Of a stretch of 64,000 nucleotides of DNA, positions 33,725 through 41,939 are shown piece by piece. The DNA is from an uncultured Bacilli bacterium. GTDB taxonomy: Bacteria; Bacillota_I; Bacilli_A; RF39; UBA660. The notes under the pieces are model-generated. The model did no database searches and was not told where the DNA came from. It saw only the letters and a program-made list of their open reading frames with translations. A program made the translations under genes and the position numbers. Position 1 is the first letter of the stretch, and each line of letters starts with the position of its first letter. The stretch spans positions 372,001-436,000 of the forward strand of contig CAKOXO010000001.1 of NCBI GenBank assembly GCA_934130165.1. The letters run 5' to 3'.

Positions 33725-34597
33725 ATGGATTTAGCGAAAAATTGGAAAGATTATGAAATTATAGATGCATCTTGTGGAATGAAATATGAACGTTGGGGTA
33801 ATATTTATTTATTAAGACCAGATCCGCAAATTATATGGAATAATGGTGATTTATTAGAAAAATATAAAAATAAAATAAATGCAGTATATTATAGAAGTAA
33901 TAAAGGTGGGGGTCATTGGGAAAATTTAAAAAAGACACCTACAAGTTGGAAAATTAATTATGATAGTCTAACTTTTAATATAAAACAAATGGGATTTAAA
34001 CATACGGGATTATTTCCAGAACAGGCATACAACTGGGAATTTATCATGAATAAAATAAAGCAGAGTAAAAGGAAAATAAAAGTATTAAATTTATTTGCAT
34101 ATACAGGTGGTGCAACAGTAGCTGCTTTAAAAGCAGGTGCCCATGTTACTCATGTTGATTCATCACGTGGTATGATAGAATGGTGTAAGGAAAATGTAAA
34201 ATCAACTAATTTAGATGATACTATGGTACGATATTTAGAAGATGATGTAGTAAAATTTGTTAAAAGAGAAATAAGAAGGGGAAATAAATATGATGCTATT
34301 ATTATGGATCCGCCAAGCTATGGTAGGGGAAGTAATAAAGAGGTTTGGAGCCTAGAAAAAGATTTATGTAATTTAGTTGAGCTATGCAGTGAAATACTAA
34401 GTGATAACCCTTTATTCTTTTTAATTAATTCTTATACTACAGGTTTATCTTCTACTGTATTAAATAATTTATTAACACTTATTGTGGATAAAAAATATAG
34501 TGGTAAAATAACTTGTGGAGAAATAGGACTTCCAATAAAAGAAGATAATTTAGTACTTCCTTGTGGAATATATGGAAGATGGGAATCAAATGAATAA
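33725..34597 (+). CDS. Class I SAM-dependent methyltransferase (RlmI/RlmK-like rRNA cytosine/guanine type)
   Basis: 290 residues. SAM-binding motif KVLNLFAYTGGATVAALKAG (about 120-140), acidic ribose-binding loop VTHVDSSRGMIEWCKEN, and the catalytic DAIIMDPPSYGRG (Asp-Pro-Pro-Ser-Tyr). The N-terminal 110 residues resemble the family's PUA/RNA-binding lead (LLRPDPQIIW, YRSNKGGGHWENLKK). It probably methylates 23S rRNA; the exact target base is not decidable. The next gene overlaps its end and is an rRNA-type pseudouridine synthase, supporting an RNA modification unit. Confidence 0.88.
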   Translation: MDLAKNWKDYEIIDASCGMKYERWGNIYLLRPDPQIIWNNGDLLEKYKNKINAVYYRSNKGGGHWENLKKTPTSWKINYDSLTFNIKQMGFKHTGLFPEQAYNWEFIMNKIKQSKRKIKVLNLFAYTGGATVAALKAGAHVTHVDSSRGMIEWCKENVKSTNLDDTMVRYLEDDVVKFVKREIRRGNKYDAIIMDPPSYGRGSNKEVWSLEKDLCNLVELCSEILSDNPLFFLINSYTTGLSSTVLNNLLTLIVDKKYSGKITCGEIGLPIKEDNLVLPCGIYGRWESNE

Positions 34598-35255
34598 GTT
34601 AGATGTTATATATGAAGATAATCACATTATAGTTGTTAGAAAACCCGTAAATATTTTAAGTCAAAAAGATAATACCAATGATATAGACATGACAACAATT
34701 GTTAAGAGCTACTTAAAGGAAAAATATAATAAACCAGGTAATGTATATTTAGGATTACTTCATCGACTAGATAGGCCAGTTGGCGGATTAATGGTTTTAG
34801 CAAAAACTTCAAAAGCAGCTAAAAGACTTAGTGAGGATATAAAGTTACACAAGTTAAAAAAAACTTACATTGCTGTTGTTGAAGGAATTATAAAAAGTGA
34901 TAAAGGAATTATGAAAGATTATTTGAAAAGGCTTCCAAATGGTAATGTGATAACCACGACAAATAACGACGGAAAGTATGCTGAATTAGAATATAAAGTG
35001 TTAGAAAGAAACAAAAAATTCAATAAAACACTTGTTGAAATAAATTTAAAAACAGGTAGGCATCATCAGATAAGAGTTCAATTTTCTTCTAGAGGACATG
35101 CATTATGTGGTGATCAACGATATAATAAAAAAGATAAAACTCAAATAGCATTATTTGCAAATAAATTATCTTTCATTCATCCAGTAAAAAAAGTAGAAAT
35201 GAATTTTTTAGCAAAACCCGAAAGTAGTGGATATTGGACATTGTTTACATTGTAA
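34590..35255 (+). CDS. RluA-family pseudouridine synthase
   Basis: 221 residues from ATG 34590, which overlaps the methyltransferase by 8 bases. It converts uridine to pseudouridine in rRNA or tRNA. The catalytic block is LLHRLDRPVGGLMVLAKTSK (His-Arg-Leu-Asp, catalytic Asp about residue 62), followed by KTYIAVVEG, LKTGRHHQIRVQFSSRGHAL and GDQRYN, in family order. There is no S4 domain, so this is a minimal RluA. Confidence 0.92.
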   Translation: MNKLDVIYEDNHIIVVRKPVNILSQKDNTNDIDMTTIVKSYLKEKYNKPGNVYLGLLHRLDRPVGGLMVLAKTSKAAKRLSEDIKLHKLKKTYIAVVEGIIKSDKGIMKDYLKRLPNGNVITTTNNDGKYAELEYKVLERNKKFNKTLVEINLKTGRHHQIRVQFSSRGHALCGDQRYNKKDKTQIALFANKLSFIHPVKKVEMNFLAKPESSGYWTLFTL

Positions 35256-35303
35256 AAATGTGTCAAAAGCAATAATTGTTTGCAATTGATACATTTTTTT
35301 GAT
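35256..35303 (+). terminator. Long hairpin terminator after the pseudouridine synthase gene
   Basis: The stem AAATGTGTCAA / TTGATACATTT (11 bp, one G-T pair) with an inner GCAA / TTGC stem is followed by a T run. It overlaps the stop codon. Confidence 0.75.
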
Positions 35304-35350
35304 ATTATGATATTATATTGTGAGAATATAATAAAGGGAGTAGATATAAG

Positions 35351-36352
35351 ATGGATTTAAGTTGGTTTATAACAATACCAGGAATGTTAATAACAGGTGG
35401 TGTATTATTATTAATTATTGCGTTAATAATATTTATCTTAACATCTGGTAAAAAGAATAAGAAAGAAGAAACGCCAAAACCTCAAGAGGGTAATTTAAGT
35501 AATACAGAGATTCCTCAAATGCCTAATCAGACAGCAGAAGGGGGATTAGCTCCAACTGCTGATATGGTTTCATCTAGTCCTGAACAGCCAAGTATTTCAG
35601 TGGCTGATAATTCAGGTATGGAGATGCCTACTACAGTAGATCCTAGTAGTATGAATCAAGCACTAGATGTTGCACCTAATATAACTGATACAACAAATTT
35701 AAATCAAGAACCTCAAATGGCCGCACCAACAGTACAGCCTGAAGGAACTTCAATGATGGATACTCCGACAATACAACCTGAAGTAGCCCCAGTAATGGAT
35801 ACTCCAACAGTACAACCTGAGGTAGCTCCAGTAATGGATACTCCAGCAGTACAACCTGAAGTAGCTCCAGTAATGGATACTCCAACGGTACAACCAGAAG
35901 TAGCTCCAGTAATGGATACTCCAACAGTACAACCAGAGGTAGCTCCAGTAATGGATACTCCAACAGTACAGCCAGAGGTAGCTCCAGTAATGGATACCCC
36001 AGCAGTACAACCAGAGGTAGCTCCAGTAATGGATACTCCAACAGTACAACCAGAGGTAGCTCCAGTAATGGATACTCCAACAGTACAACCAGAGGTAGCT
36101 CCAGTAGTTGATACTCCAGCAGTACAACCAGAAGTTTCTATATATGGTGGTGCTAATCCAGCTGTAAATGTAAATGTTAATAATGAAAGTCATCAAATAT
36201 ATGGAGGGGCAGATCCGTTAGAAAATACTCAAATGATTTCCACTAACGATATTCAAACTGCAGCAGCACAACCCGAGGCGGCTCCAGTAGCACAACCAGA
36301 AGTTGTTATGCCACAAGTTATACCTGCGGTTGATAATCAACAAAATATTTAA
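35351..36352 (+). CDS. Membrane-anchored Pro/Val-rich 13-residue-repeat protein
   Basis: 333 residues: an N-terminal membrane helix (ITIPGMLITGGVLLLIIALI), a basic stop, then a long extracellular or cytoplasmic Pro/Ser/Gln-rich region containing ten copies of a 13-residue unit MDTPTVQPEVAPV (residues 136-265, with Thr/Ala variation at the fifth position). The tail has YGGANPAVNVNVNN and a short second YGGADP motif. The start ATG 35351 is preceded by AGGGAG. A long flexible stalk of this kind usually spans the wall. Function unknown. Confidence 0.8.
   Translation: MDLSWFITIPGMLITGGVLLLIIALIIFILTSGKKNKKEETPKPQEGNLSNTEIPQMPNQTAEGGLAPTADMVSSSPEQPSISVADNSGMEMPTTVDPSSMNQALDVAPNITDTTNLNQEPQMAAPTVQPEGTSMMDTPTIQPEVAPVMDTPTVQPEVAPVMDTPAVQPEVAPVMDTPTVQPEVAPVMDTPTVQPEVAPVMDTPTVQPEVAPVMDTPAVQPEVAPVMDTPTVQPEVAPVMDTPTVQPEVAPVVDTPAVQPEVSIYGGANPAVNVNVNNESHQIYGGADPLENTQMISTNDIQTAAAQPEAAPVAQPEVVMPQVIPAVDNQQNI
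35756..36145 (+). repeat. 39-bp tandem repeat, ten units
   Basis: The unit begins ATGGATACTCCAACAGTACA and encodes 13 residues, in frame throughout. Units differ at few positions (ACA/GCA for Thr/Ala, GAA/GAG, CAA/CAG); several adjacent units are nearly identical, which indicates recent slippage or recombination. Length change in multiples of 39 keeps the frame. Confidence 0.9.
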
Positions 36353-36357
36353 ATGTA

Positions 36358-36388
36358 AAAGGGAAAGTTATTTTTCCTTTTTTTATGT
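36358..36388 (+). terminator. Rho-independent terminator after the repeat-protein gene
   Basis: AAGGGAAA / TTTTCCTT stem (one G-T pair) with a T run. Confidence 0.7.
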
Positions 36389-36434
36389 TAAAAACTTAAT
36401 AACGGAGTATACTATAAGTTAGGAGGAAGTAATT

Positions 36435-37346
36435 ATGAATAATAAAGTTGTAGTAATTGGTTGTGGTAACGTTGGAATGAGTTATGCTTATGCATTACTT
36501 AATCAAAGAACTAATGTAGGAGAATTAGTCTTAATTGATCTAGATAAAGAAAGAGTAGAAGGTGAAGTGATGGATTTAAATCATTGTTTAGCCTTTGCTC
36601 CTAGTCAAATTAATATAAAAGCAGGAAGTTATAAAGACTGCAAAGATGCAAAATTAGTAGTTATAGCAGCAGGAGCAAATCAAAATCCTGGTGAAACTAG
36701 AATGGATTTAATAAATAAGAATAGTGCTATTTTTAAAAATATAGTTACGAGTGTTACAGAAAGTGGATTCGATGGTATTTTTTTAGTAGCAACAAATCCC
36801 CTAGATGTAATGACCTATTTAACTTGGAAGTATTCAAAATTCCCATCAAATAAAGTATTAGGAAGTGGAACAAGCCTAGACACTTCAAGACTAAGATATC
36901 TAATTGGAAGTAAGATAGGTGTTAGTCCTAAAAATATTCATGCATACGTAGTAGGAGAACATGGTGACTCTGAATTTGTACCATGGAGTAATGCTAATGT
37001 TGGATTACAAAATATTAAAAATTTCTTAAATGAAGAAGAATTAGAAGAAATATGTGATGAGGTAAAGAATGCTGCATATGAAATAATAAATAAAAAAGGT
37101 GCTACTTACTATGGTATAGGAATGTGTCTAGTTAGAATTACAAATGCAATTCTAGGCGATGAAAATGCAATAATTACAGTTTCAAGTTATGATGAAGATA
37201 ATGATATATATATAGGAATTCCATCTATTTTAAATAAGGATGGTGTTAAATCAAGAATTTATATAAATTTAACTGATGATGAGAAAAATAAATTACAATC
37301 ATCTGTAGATATCATAAAAAATGCAATAGAAAATATTGATATTTAG
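36435..37346 (+). CDS. ldh: L-lactate dehydrogenase
   Basis: 303 residues. Reduces pyruvate to lactate with NADH, typical fermentative end step. N-terminal nucleotide-binding motif VVVIGCGNVGMSYAYALL, then VVIAAGANQNPGETRMDLI, LVATNPLDVMTYLTWK (substrate-binding Asn), and the active-site block YVVGEHGDSEFVPWSN with the catalytic His. Start ATG 36435 with AGGAGG upstream. Malate dehydrogenases share the fold; the GEHGDSEF block and Firmicute context favour lactate. Confidence 0.93.
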   Translation: MNNKVVVIGCGNVGMSYAYALLNQRTNVGELVLIDLDKERVEGEVMDLNHCLAFAPSQINIKAGSYKDCKDAKLVVIAAGANQNPGETRMDLINKNSAIFKNIVTSVTESGFDGIFLVATNPLDVMTYLTWKYSKFPSNKVLGSGTSLDTSRLRYLIGSKIGVSPKNIHAYVVGEHGDSEFVPWSNANVGLQNIKNFLNEEELEEICDEVKNAAYEIINKKGATYYGIGMCLVRITNAILGDENAIITVSSYDEDNDIYIGIPSILNKDGVKSRIYINLTDDEKNKLQSSVDIIKNAIENIDI

Positions 37347-37417
37347 ACACATCTTTTTGTTATTTTCTACTACTATAATACATATATATTAATCATAGAA
37401 AGGAATGAATAATATAT

Positions 37418-37678
37418 ATGGAAATACTCAAAGTAAGTAGTAAATCTAATCCAAATAGTGTTGCAGGAGCTCTTGCAAATGTTTTTAGAGAAAAAGGAAA
37501 GGTAGAAATACAAGCAGTTGGTGCTGGCGCCCTTAATCAAGCAATAAAGGCAATAGCGATTGCACGAGGGTTTGTAGCACCATCTGGAAAAAATTTAGTA
37601 TGTATTCCTGCGTTTTCTGATATTGCAATAGATGGAGAGGAAAGAACAGCCATTAAATTAATTATAGAAGCCAAGTAG
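37418..37678 (+). CDS. spoVS: Stage V sporulation protein S
   Basis: 86 residues, the normal length. SpoVS is an AlbA-superfamily protein of sporulating and some non-sporulating bacteria. The sequence is closely conserved: ILKVSSKSNPNSVAGALANV, GAGALNQAIKAIAIARGFVA and IPAFSDIAIDGEERTAIKLI. AAAGGAATG upstream of the ATG. A hairpin terminator overlaps the stop codon. It is separate from the sigF-spoVA locus. Confidence 0.95.
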   Translation: MEILKVSSKSNPNSVAGALANVFREKGKVEIQAVGAGALNQAIKAIAIARGFVAPSGKNLVCIPAFSDIAIDGEERTAIKLIIEAK

Positions 37679-37688
37679 GCTTTTTTTA
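37668..37688 (+). terminator. Terminator after spoVS
   Basis: Stem AAGCC / GGCTT with loop AAGTA and T7; the spoVS stop codon lies inside the hairpin. Confidence 0.7.
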
Positions 37689-37788
37689 TTGAATAATTAT
37701 AAAAAAATATTTATTACTTTAAAATAGAAGATAAATATGTAGTGGAAAGATATATAGTAAAATAAATGTTTTATATTTAAAAATAGGG

Positions 37789-37817
37789 TTGATAAATAAT
37801 AAAAAATTGCATATAAT
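37789..37817 (+). promoter_or_regulatory. Promoter of the T-box/serS operon
   Basis: TTGATA, 17 bases, TATAAT; transcription would start about 10 bases before the T-box stem I. Confidence 0.7.
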
Positions 37818-37829
37818 ATAATCAAATCA

Positions 37830-38011
37830 GTAATTAGAGACAATAATAAGAAAAATTAATTCAAGAGAGGTTATGTTTGGTGAAAATAACTATTAATACT
37901 TATTTATCTACTCTATAGATGGATTAATATCCCGGGAGTCCGTTATCAAATTAAGTTAATAAAAGGATGGTACCGTGCTTATGCACTCCTTTAGTACTAT
38001 TCTTTTTTTGT
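37830..38011 (+). promoter_or_regulatory. T-box riboswitch, serine (UCU specifier)
   Basis: Stem I base is TAGAG / CTCTA; its distal loops carry AGAGAGG and GGTGA. The specifier loop on the 3' side reads TTTATCTA, giving TCT at 37907-37909 followed by A, a serine codon. The T-box sequence AGGATGGTACCGTG (37964-37977) is the family's AGGGTGGNACCGCG motif and can pair with an uncharged tRNA CCA end. The competing hairpin AAAGGA...GTGC / GCAC...TCCTTT leads to a T run at 38003. Serine starvation should allow transcription of the dipeptidase and serS. Confidence 0.88.
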
Positions 38012-38027
38012 TTTTGGAGGTGATATA

Positions 38028-38939
38028 TTGATAGATACACATTATGATTTATTAACAATTCTATATTGTTGTTATTTAAAAAATGATTACTCATATATAG
38101 AAAAAATAAAAGAGGATTTAAAAGATGTTAAGGGTTTAATTGCCAATTTATATTTTATGAGTCCTGAAGAAATGAAGGAAGAATTAGAAATAGATCATAT
38201 AGACGTTTACGAAATGTTTAAAATAAGTACCAATTTATTTAAGGAACACTTTAAAGATAAAAAAGTAATTTTTAGTATAGAAGGCTGCGATTATATTAAA
38301 GATACAACGGAATTAGAAAATCTGTATAAATTAGGTCTTAGAAATATATTACTTGTGTGGAATCATGAGAATAAATATGGCTCTGGTAATGATACTAATA
38401 AAGGTCTAACCAAATTAGGAGAAGAATTTATTAAAAAAGCAGTAGAACTAGGTATTTGTATTGACCTTTCTCACATGAATAAAACTACTTTTAATGATAC
38501 TATTATATTATTAAGAAAGTTAAGTAAAAACTATAATGTAGGTGTAATAGCAAGTCATTCTAATTGCTATACGCTATGTAATAATTCTAGGAACCTAGAT
38601 GATTGTCAGTTAAGACAAATTAAAGAATTAAATGGTATGGTGGGATTAGTCTCGTATGGACCATTTATAAATGAAAAAGAAGAAAATTTAGAACAAAATT
38701 ACCTAAATCATATAAAACATGCAGAAAAAATTCTTGGAATTGATAATATTATGATTGCTACAGATAATATGGATTTTGCAATAGATATGTTTGGTGTAGA
38801 AGAAGATGAATCTCTCTTAAAACATAAAACCATAGTAAATAAATTGACAAAATTATTAAGTAGCACATATAACAGTCAAGAAATAGAAAAAATAATGTTT
38901 AAAAATGCAGAAAAAATATTAATAGATAAGGAGAAGTAA
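38028..38939 (+). CDS. Membrane dipeptidase family (peptidase M19) protein
   Basis: 303 residues from TTG 38028 with GGAGGTGAT upstream (no in-frame ATG nearby). M19 zinc motifs: IDTHYDLLT at the N terminus (His-x-Asp), VIFSIEGCDYI with the bridging Glu, LCIDLSHMNKTTF-type block (GICIDLSHMN), VIASHSNCYTLCNNSRNLDD and IATDNMDF. It hydrolyses dipeptides in the cytoplasm, since there is no signal peptide. First gene behind the serine T-box, so it may release serine or other amino acids from dipeptides when serine is short. Confidence 0.9.
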   Translation: MIDTHYDLLTILYCCYLKNDYSYIEKIKEDLKDVKGLIANLYFMSPEEMKEELEIDHIDVYEMFKISTNLFKEHFKDKKVIFSIEGCDYIKDTTELENLYKLGLRNILLVWNHENKYGSGNDTNKGLTKLGEEFIKKAVELGICIDLSHMNKTTFNDTIILLRKLSKNYNVGVIASHSNCYTLCNNSRNLDDCQLRQIKELNGMVGLVSYGPFINEKEENLEQNYLNHIKHAEKILGIDNIMIATDNMDFAIDMFGVEEDESLLKHKTIVNKLTKLLSSTYNSQEIEKIMFKNAEKILIDKEK

Positions 38940-38940
38940 A

Positions 38941-40227
38941 ATGTTAGATATAAAATTTGTAAGAGAAAATAAGGAAATAGTAAAGGAAAATATAAAGAAA
39001 AAATTTCAAGATGAAAAATTACCATTAGTAGATGAGGTAATAGAATTAGATGAAAAAGTTAGAAGTTTAAAATTAGAAGGCGATGAGCTTCGTAAAAATA
39101 GAAATACAATTAGTAGTGAGATTGGTTCTTTAATGAGAGAAAAAAAGATAGATGAGGCCAATCTAAAAAAACAAGAGGTTACAGACATTAATAAAAAGTT
39201 AGAATCAATTGAAAAAGATGAAGCAGAGCTTGGAAAAGAACTAAAATCTAAAATGATGGTTATTCCAAATATAATAGATCCTTCTGTTCCTGTAGGAAAA
39301 GATGATAGTTTTAACGTAGAAATAGAAAAGTTTGGAGATCCAGTCGTACCTAATTATGAGGTTCCATATCATGCCGATATAGTTGAAAAATTTAATGGAT
39401 TAGATAAAGAAGCTGCTGGAAGAACTAGTGGTAATGGTTTTTATTATTTAATGGGAGATATTGCAAGACTTCATTCAGCAATGTTATCTTATGCAAGAGA
39501 TTTTATGATTGATAAAGGGTTTACTTATTGTGTTCCACCATTTATGATAAGAAGTGATGTAGTTGATGGTGTTATGAGTTTCTCTGAAATGGAAGATATG
39601 ATGTATAAAATAGAAGGTGAAGATTTGTATCTTATAGGAACGTCAGAACATTCAATGATAGGAAAATTTAAAAATCAAATAGTTGATGAAAAAGAACTTC
39701 CTATAACGCTAACTTCATATTCTCCATGTTTTAGAAAAGAAGTTGGTGCTCACGGTATAGAAGAAAGAGGACTATATAGAGTACATCAGTTTGAAAAACA
39801 AGAAATGGTAGTATTATGTAAAAGTGAAGAAGCAATGGATTGGTATAATAAAATGTGGAGTTATACTGTTGAATTCTTTAGAAGCTTAGATGTTCCTGTT
39901 AGAACTCTTGAATGTTGTAGTGGTGATTTAGCAGATCTTAAAGTAAAATCTTGTGATGTAGAAGCTTGGAGTCCTAGACAACAAAAATATTTTGAAGTTG
40001 GTTCTTGTTCAACCTTAGGAGATGCACAAGCTCGTAGATTATCAATTAGGGCTAAAGGTGAAAAAGGCAATTACTTAGTGTCTACTCTTAATAATACAGT
40101 TTTAGCAACACCTAGAGGATTAATCGGAGTTATTGAAAATAATTATCAAGAAGATGGAAGTATTAAAGTACCTAAAGCATTACAACCATATATGGGTGGA
40201 GTAGAAAGATTAGTTCCAAAGAAATAA
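38941..40227 (+). CDS. serS: Serine--tRNA ligase
   Basis: 428 residues, normal length. N-terminal coiled-coil tRNA-binding arm (about 30-100), then the class II catalytic core: LIGTSEHSMIGKFKNQIV, motif 2 SPCFRKEVGAHG followed by GLYRVHQFEKQEMV, and motif 3 NTVLATPRGLIGVIENN with its Arg. Starts one base after the dipeptidase stop codon with AAGGAGAAG upstream. Controlled by the serine T-box through the operon. Its stop overlaps the murI start by one base. Confidence 0.96.
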   Translation: MLDIKFVRENKEIVKENIKKKFQDEKLPLVDEVIELDEKVRSLKLEGDELRKNRNTISSEIGSLMREKKIDEANLKKQEVTDINKKLESIEKDEAELGKELKSKMMVIPNIIDPSVPVGKDDSFNVEIEKFGDPVVPNYEVPYHADIVEKFNGLDKEAAGRTSGNGFYYLMGDIARLHSAMLSYARDFMIDKGFTYCVPPFMIRSDVVDGVMSFSEMEDMMYKIEGEDLYLIGTSEHSMIGKFKNQIVDEKELPITLTSYSPCFRKEVGAHGIEERGLYRVHQFEKQEMVVLCKSEEAMDWYNKMWSYTVEFFRSLDVPVRTLECCSGDLADLKVKSCDVEAWSPRQQKYFEVGSCSTLGDAQARRLSIRAKGEKGNYLVSTLNNTVLATPRGLIGVIENNYQEDGSIKVPKALQPYMGGVERLVPKK

Positions 40228-40967
40228 TGAATACTAAAATAGGTGTATTTGATTCAGGAATAGGTGGAATCACAGTTTTAAAGGAATGTATAAAAAAATG
40301 CCCTAATTTTTCTTATATTTATTATAGTGATTCTAAAAATAATCCATATGGTGAAAAAAGTGAATCTGAATTAATTTCAATTGTAGATAATATTGTCACG
40401 AAATTAATTGATAGAGGCTGTAAAATAATAATAATTGCTTGTAATACAGCAAGTGGAGTTTGTGTTAACTATTTAAGAGATAAGTATAAAGATATTATTT
40501 TTATAGCAATAGAACCAGCAATTAAAGTTAGCTATGATAAAAATGTCAAAGGTGCCACATTAGTAATGGCCACCAAAGCAACATTAAATAGTGCTAAATT
40601 TTCTAATTTATATAGTAGGTTTAAAGATAGTAAAAAATATTGTTTATTAGAATGTAATGGTCTAGCTCATTTAATAGAAGAAAATGACCCAGAAAAAATT
40701 CAAGCTTATTTAGAAGACATTTTAAGTAAGTATAAAGGTAAGGTTGATTCTGTAGTTTTAGGATGTACCCATTATCCATTAATAAAGAAAGAGATAACAA
40801 GTGTATTGGGTAATATAAAATTTTATGATGGTAGTGAAGGATTAAGCAATAGATTAAAAGATGTAATTGAAGAAAATAAATTTAATAAAGAAACTTTTAA
40901 TATAGAATTTATTGATTCTAACAATGATTTAGAAAAAAGAAAAAGATTTTTTGAACTACTTAATTAA
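40227..40967 (+). CDS. murI: Glutamate racemase
   Basis: 246 residues. Makes D-glutamate for peptidoglycan. Motifs: IGVFDSGIGGITVLKEC at the N terminus (Asp-Ser-Gly), YSDSKNNPYGEKSE, the first catalytic Cys in IIACNTASGVC and the second in VVLGCTHYPLI. Slightly short (typical 260-270) but complete. Coupled to serS (shared base), so it falls under the same T-box control. Confidence 0.95.
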   Translation: MNTKIGVFDSGIGGITVLKECIKKCPNFSYIYYSDSKNNPYGEKSESELISIVDNIVTKLIDRGCKIIIIACNTASGVCVNYLRDKYKDIIFIAIEPAIKVSYDKNVKGATLVMATKATLNSAKFSNLYSRFKDSKKYCLLECNGLAHLIEENDPEKIQAYLEDILSKYKGKVDSVVLGCTHYPLIKKEITSVLGNIKFYDGSEGLSNRLKDVIEENKFNKETFNIEFIDSNNDLEKRKRFFELLN

Positions 40968-40991
40968 AAAGACAAGCTATGCTTGTTTTTT
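40967..40991 (+). terminator. Terminator after murI
   Basis: The stem ACAAGC / GCTTGT with loop TAT, extended by A-T pairs and a T run, ends the serS operon. Confidence 0.75.
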
Positions 40992-41102
40992 CTTTTGAAA
41001 ATAAATAATGATTTGTAAAAATTAAATGACAGAAATTGGAAATATAGTGTATAATTTATAGATTTATTATTAATAATATAAGTATGTAGTAACACAGTAA
41101 AT

Positions 41103-41131
41103 TTGACATTGTATATAATTTTTGCTAAAAT
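41103..41131 (+). promoter_or_regulatory. Promoter of the ankyrin-repeat gene
   Basis: TTGACA, 17 bases, TAAAAT; a near-consensus promoter 35 bases upstream of the ATG. Confidence 0.7.
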
Positions 41132-41165
41132 ATATAACTGTCGCATGAAATAAGAGGTGTTAAAG

Positions 41166-41861
41166 ATGTATTATAATGAAGAAAAAGCTGTTAAAGCGTG
41201 CGAAGAAGAACCATCCCTGATTTTTAAATTAATTAGAGAAGGACAAACTAAAACGATTGATAAAATCCTATCAAATAAGAAATTTGATATTAATACTACA
41301 GATTCAGCCGGTAATGATATTATTACTAGATTACTAAAGGCAAAAGAATATGAATTAGTTTTAAAGTATATGAAGAGAAAAGATTGGGATATTAACCATC
41401 AAAATATAGATGGTAATACATTTGCTCATTATTTAGTTTCAATTAATTATGTGCATGTAATTGATATAATTAAAACTCTAAGAAGAAATCAAAATTTCCG
41501 TCCTAATATAAAAAATAAGAAAAATGAAACAATTTTAGATAAATCTATAAATGAAAACTATATTTATACAACTCTAAAGGTATTGGAAGATGATAGATTT
41601 AATATGATAGATGTTGTATCTTTCAAAAAGATATATGAAACATATATTAAGAGTAATGAATATGGAAAATATTCTAAAGTAAACAATTTGCAAATGATAA
41701 TAAAGAGTCTAGATAAAAAGGATGAATTATTACCAACTATGCAACAATTAATAGAAAAAGTTAAAAGTAATATGTCATTAATAAAAAAAGAAATAATGTT
41801 AAATAAATCTAAATATTTAGAATATATAATTAATGACGTACTAGTTGAAGGGACTGTTTAG
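41166..41861 (+). CDS. Ankyrin-repeat-like protein
   Basis: 231 residues from ATG 41166 with AGAGGTG 6 bases upstream; a GTG at 41157 lies within the ribosome binding site. At least three ankyrin-like units are visible: DINTTDSAGNDIITRLLKAK, DINHQNIDGNTFAHYLVS and RPNIKNKKNETILDKSINEN. No signal peptide, so probably cytoplasmic, a protein-binding scaffold. The last 80 residues are helical and do not repeat. Single-gene unit with a consensus-like promoter and own terminator. Confidence 0.72.
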   Translation: MYYNEEKAVKACEEEPSLIFKLIREGQTKTIDKILSNKKFDINTTDSAGNDIITRLLKAKEYELVLKYMKRKDWDINHQNIDGNTFAHYLVSINYVHVIDIIKTLRRNQNFRPNIKNKKNETILDKSINENYIYTTLKVLEDDRFNMIDVVSFKKIYETYIKSNEYGKYSKVNNLQMIIKSLDKKDELLPTMQQLIEKVKSNMSLIKKEIMLNKSKYLEYIINDVLVEGTV

Positions 41862-41873
41862 TCTCTTTTTTTA
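41848..41873 (+). terminator. Terminator after the ankyrin gene
   Basis: AAGGGACT / AGTCTCTT stem (one G-T pair) with a T run; overlaps the stop codon. Confidence 0.75.
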
Positions 41874-41939
41874 ATATTTTTATTTTTCCACATAGATTTC
41901 ACATAAATTAATTATATTAACTATATAAGAGGTGATATT

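Noticed and set aside
35676..36196. Two long minus-strand reading frames across the 39-bp repeat region
   Set aside because: They are mirror images of the repeat periodicity (39 is a multiple of 3), have Leu/Tyr/Trp-only composition and no ribosome binding site; the plus-strand gene explains them.
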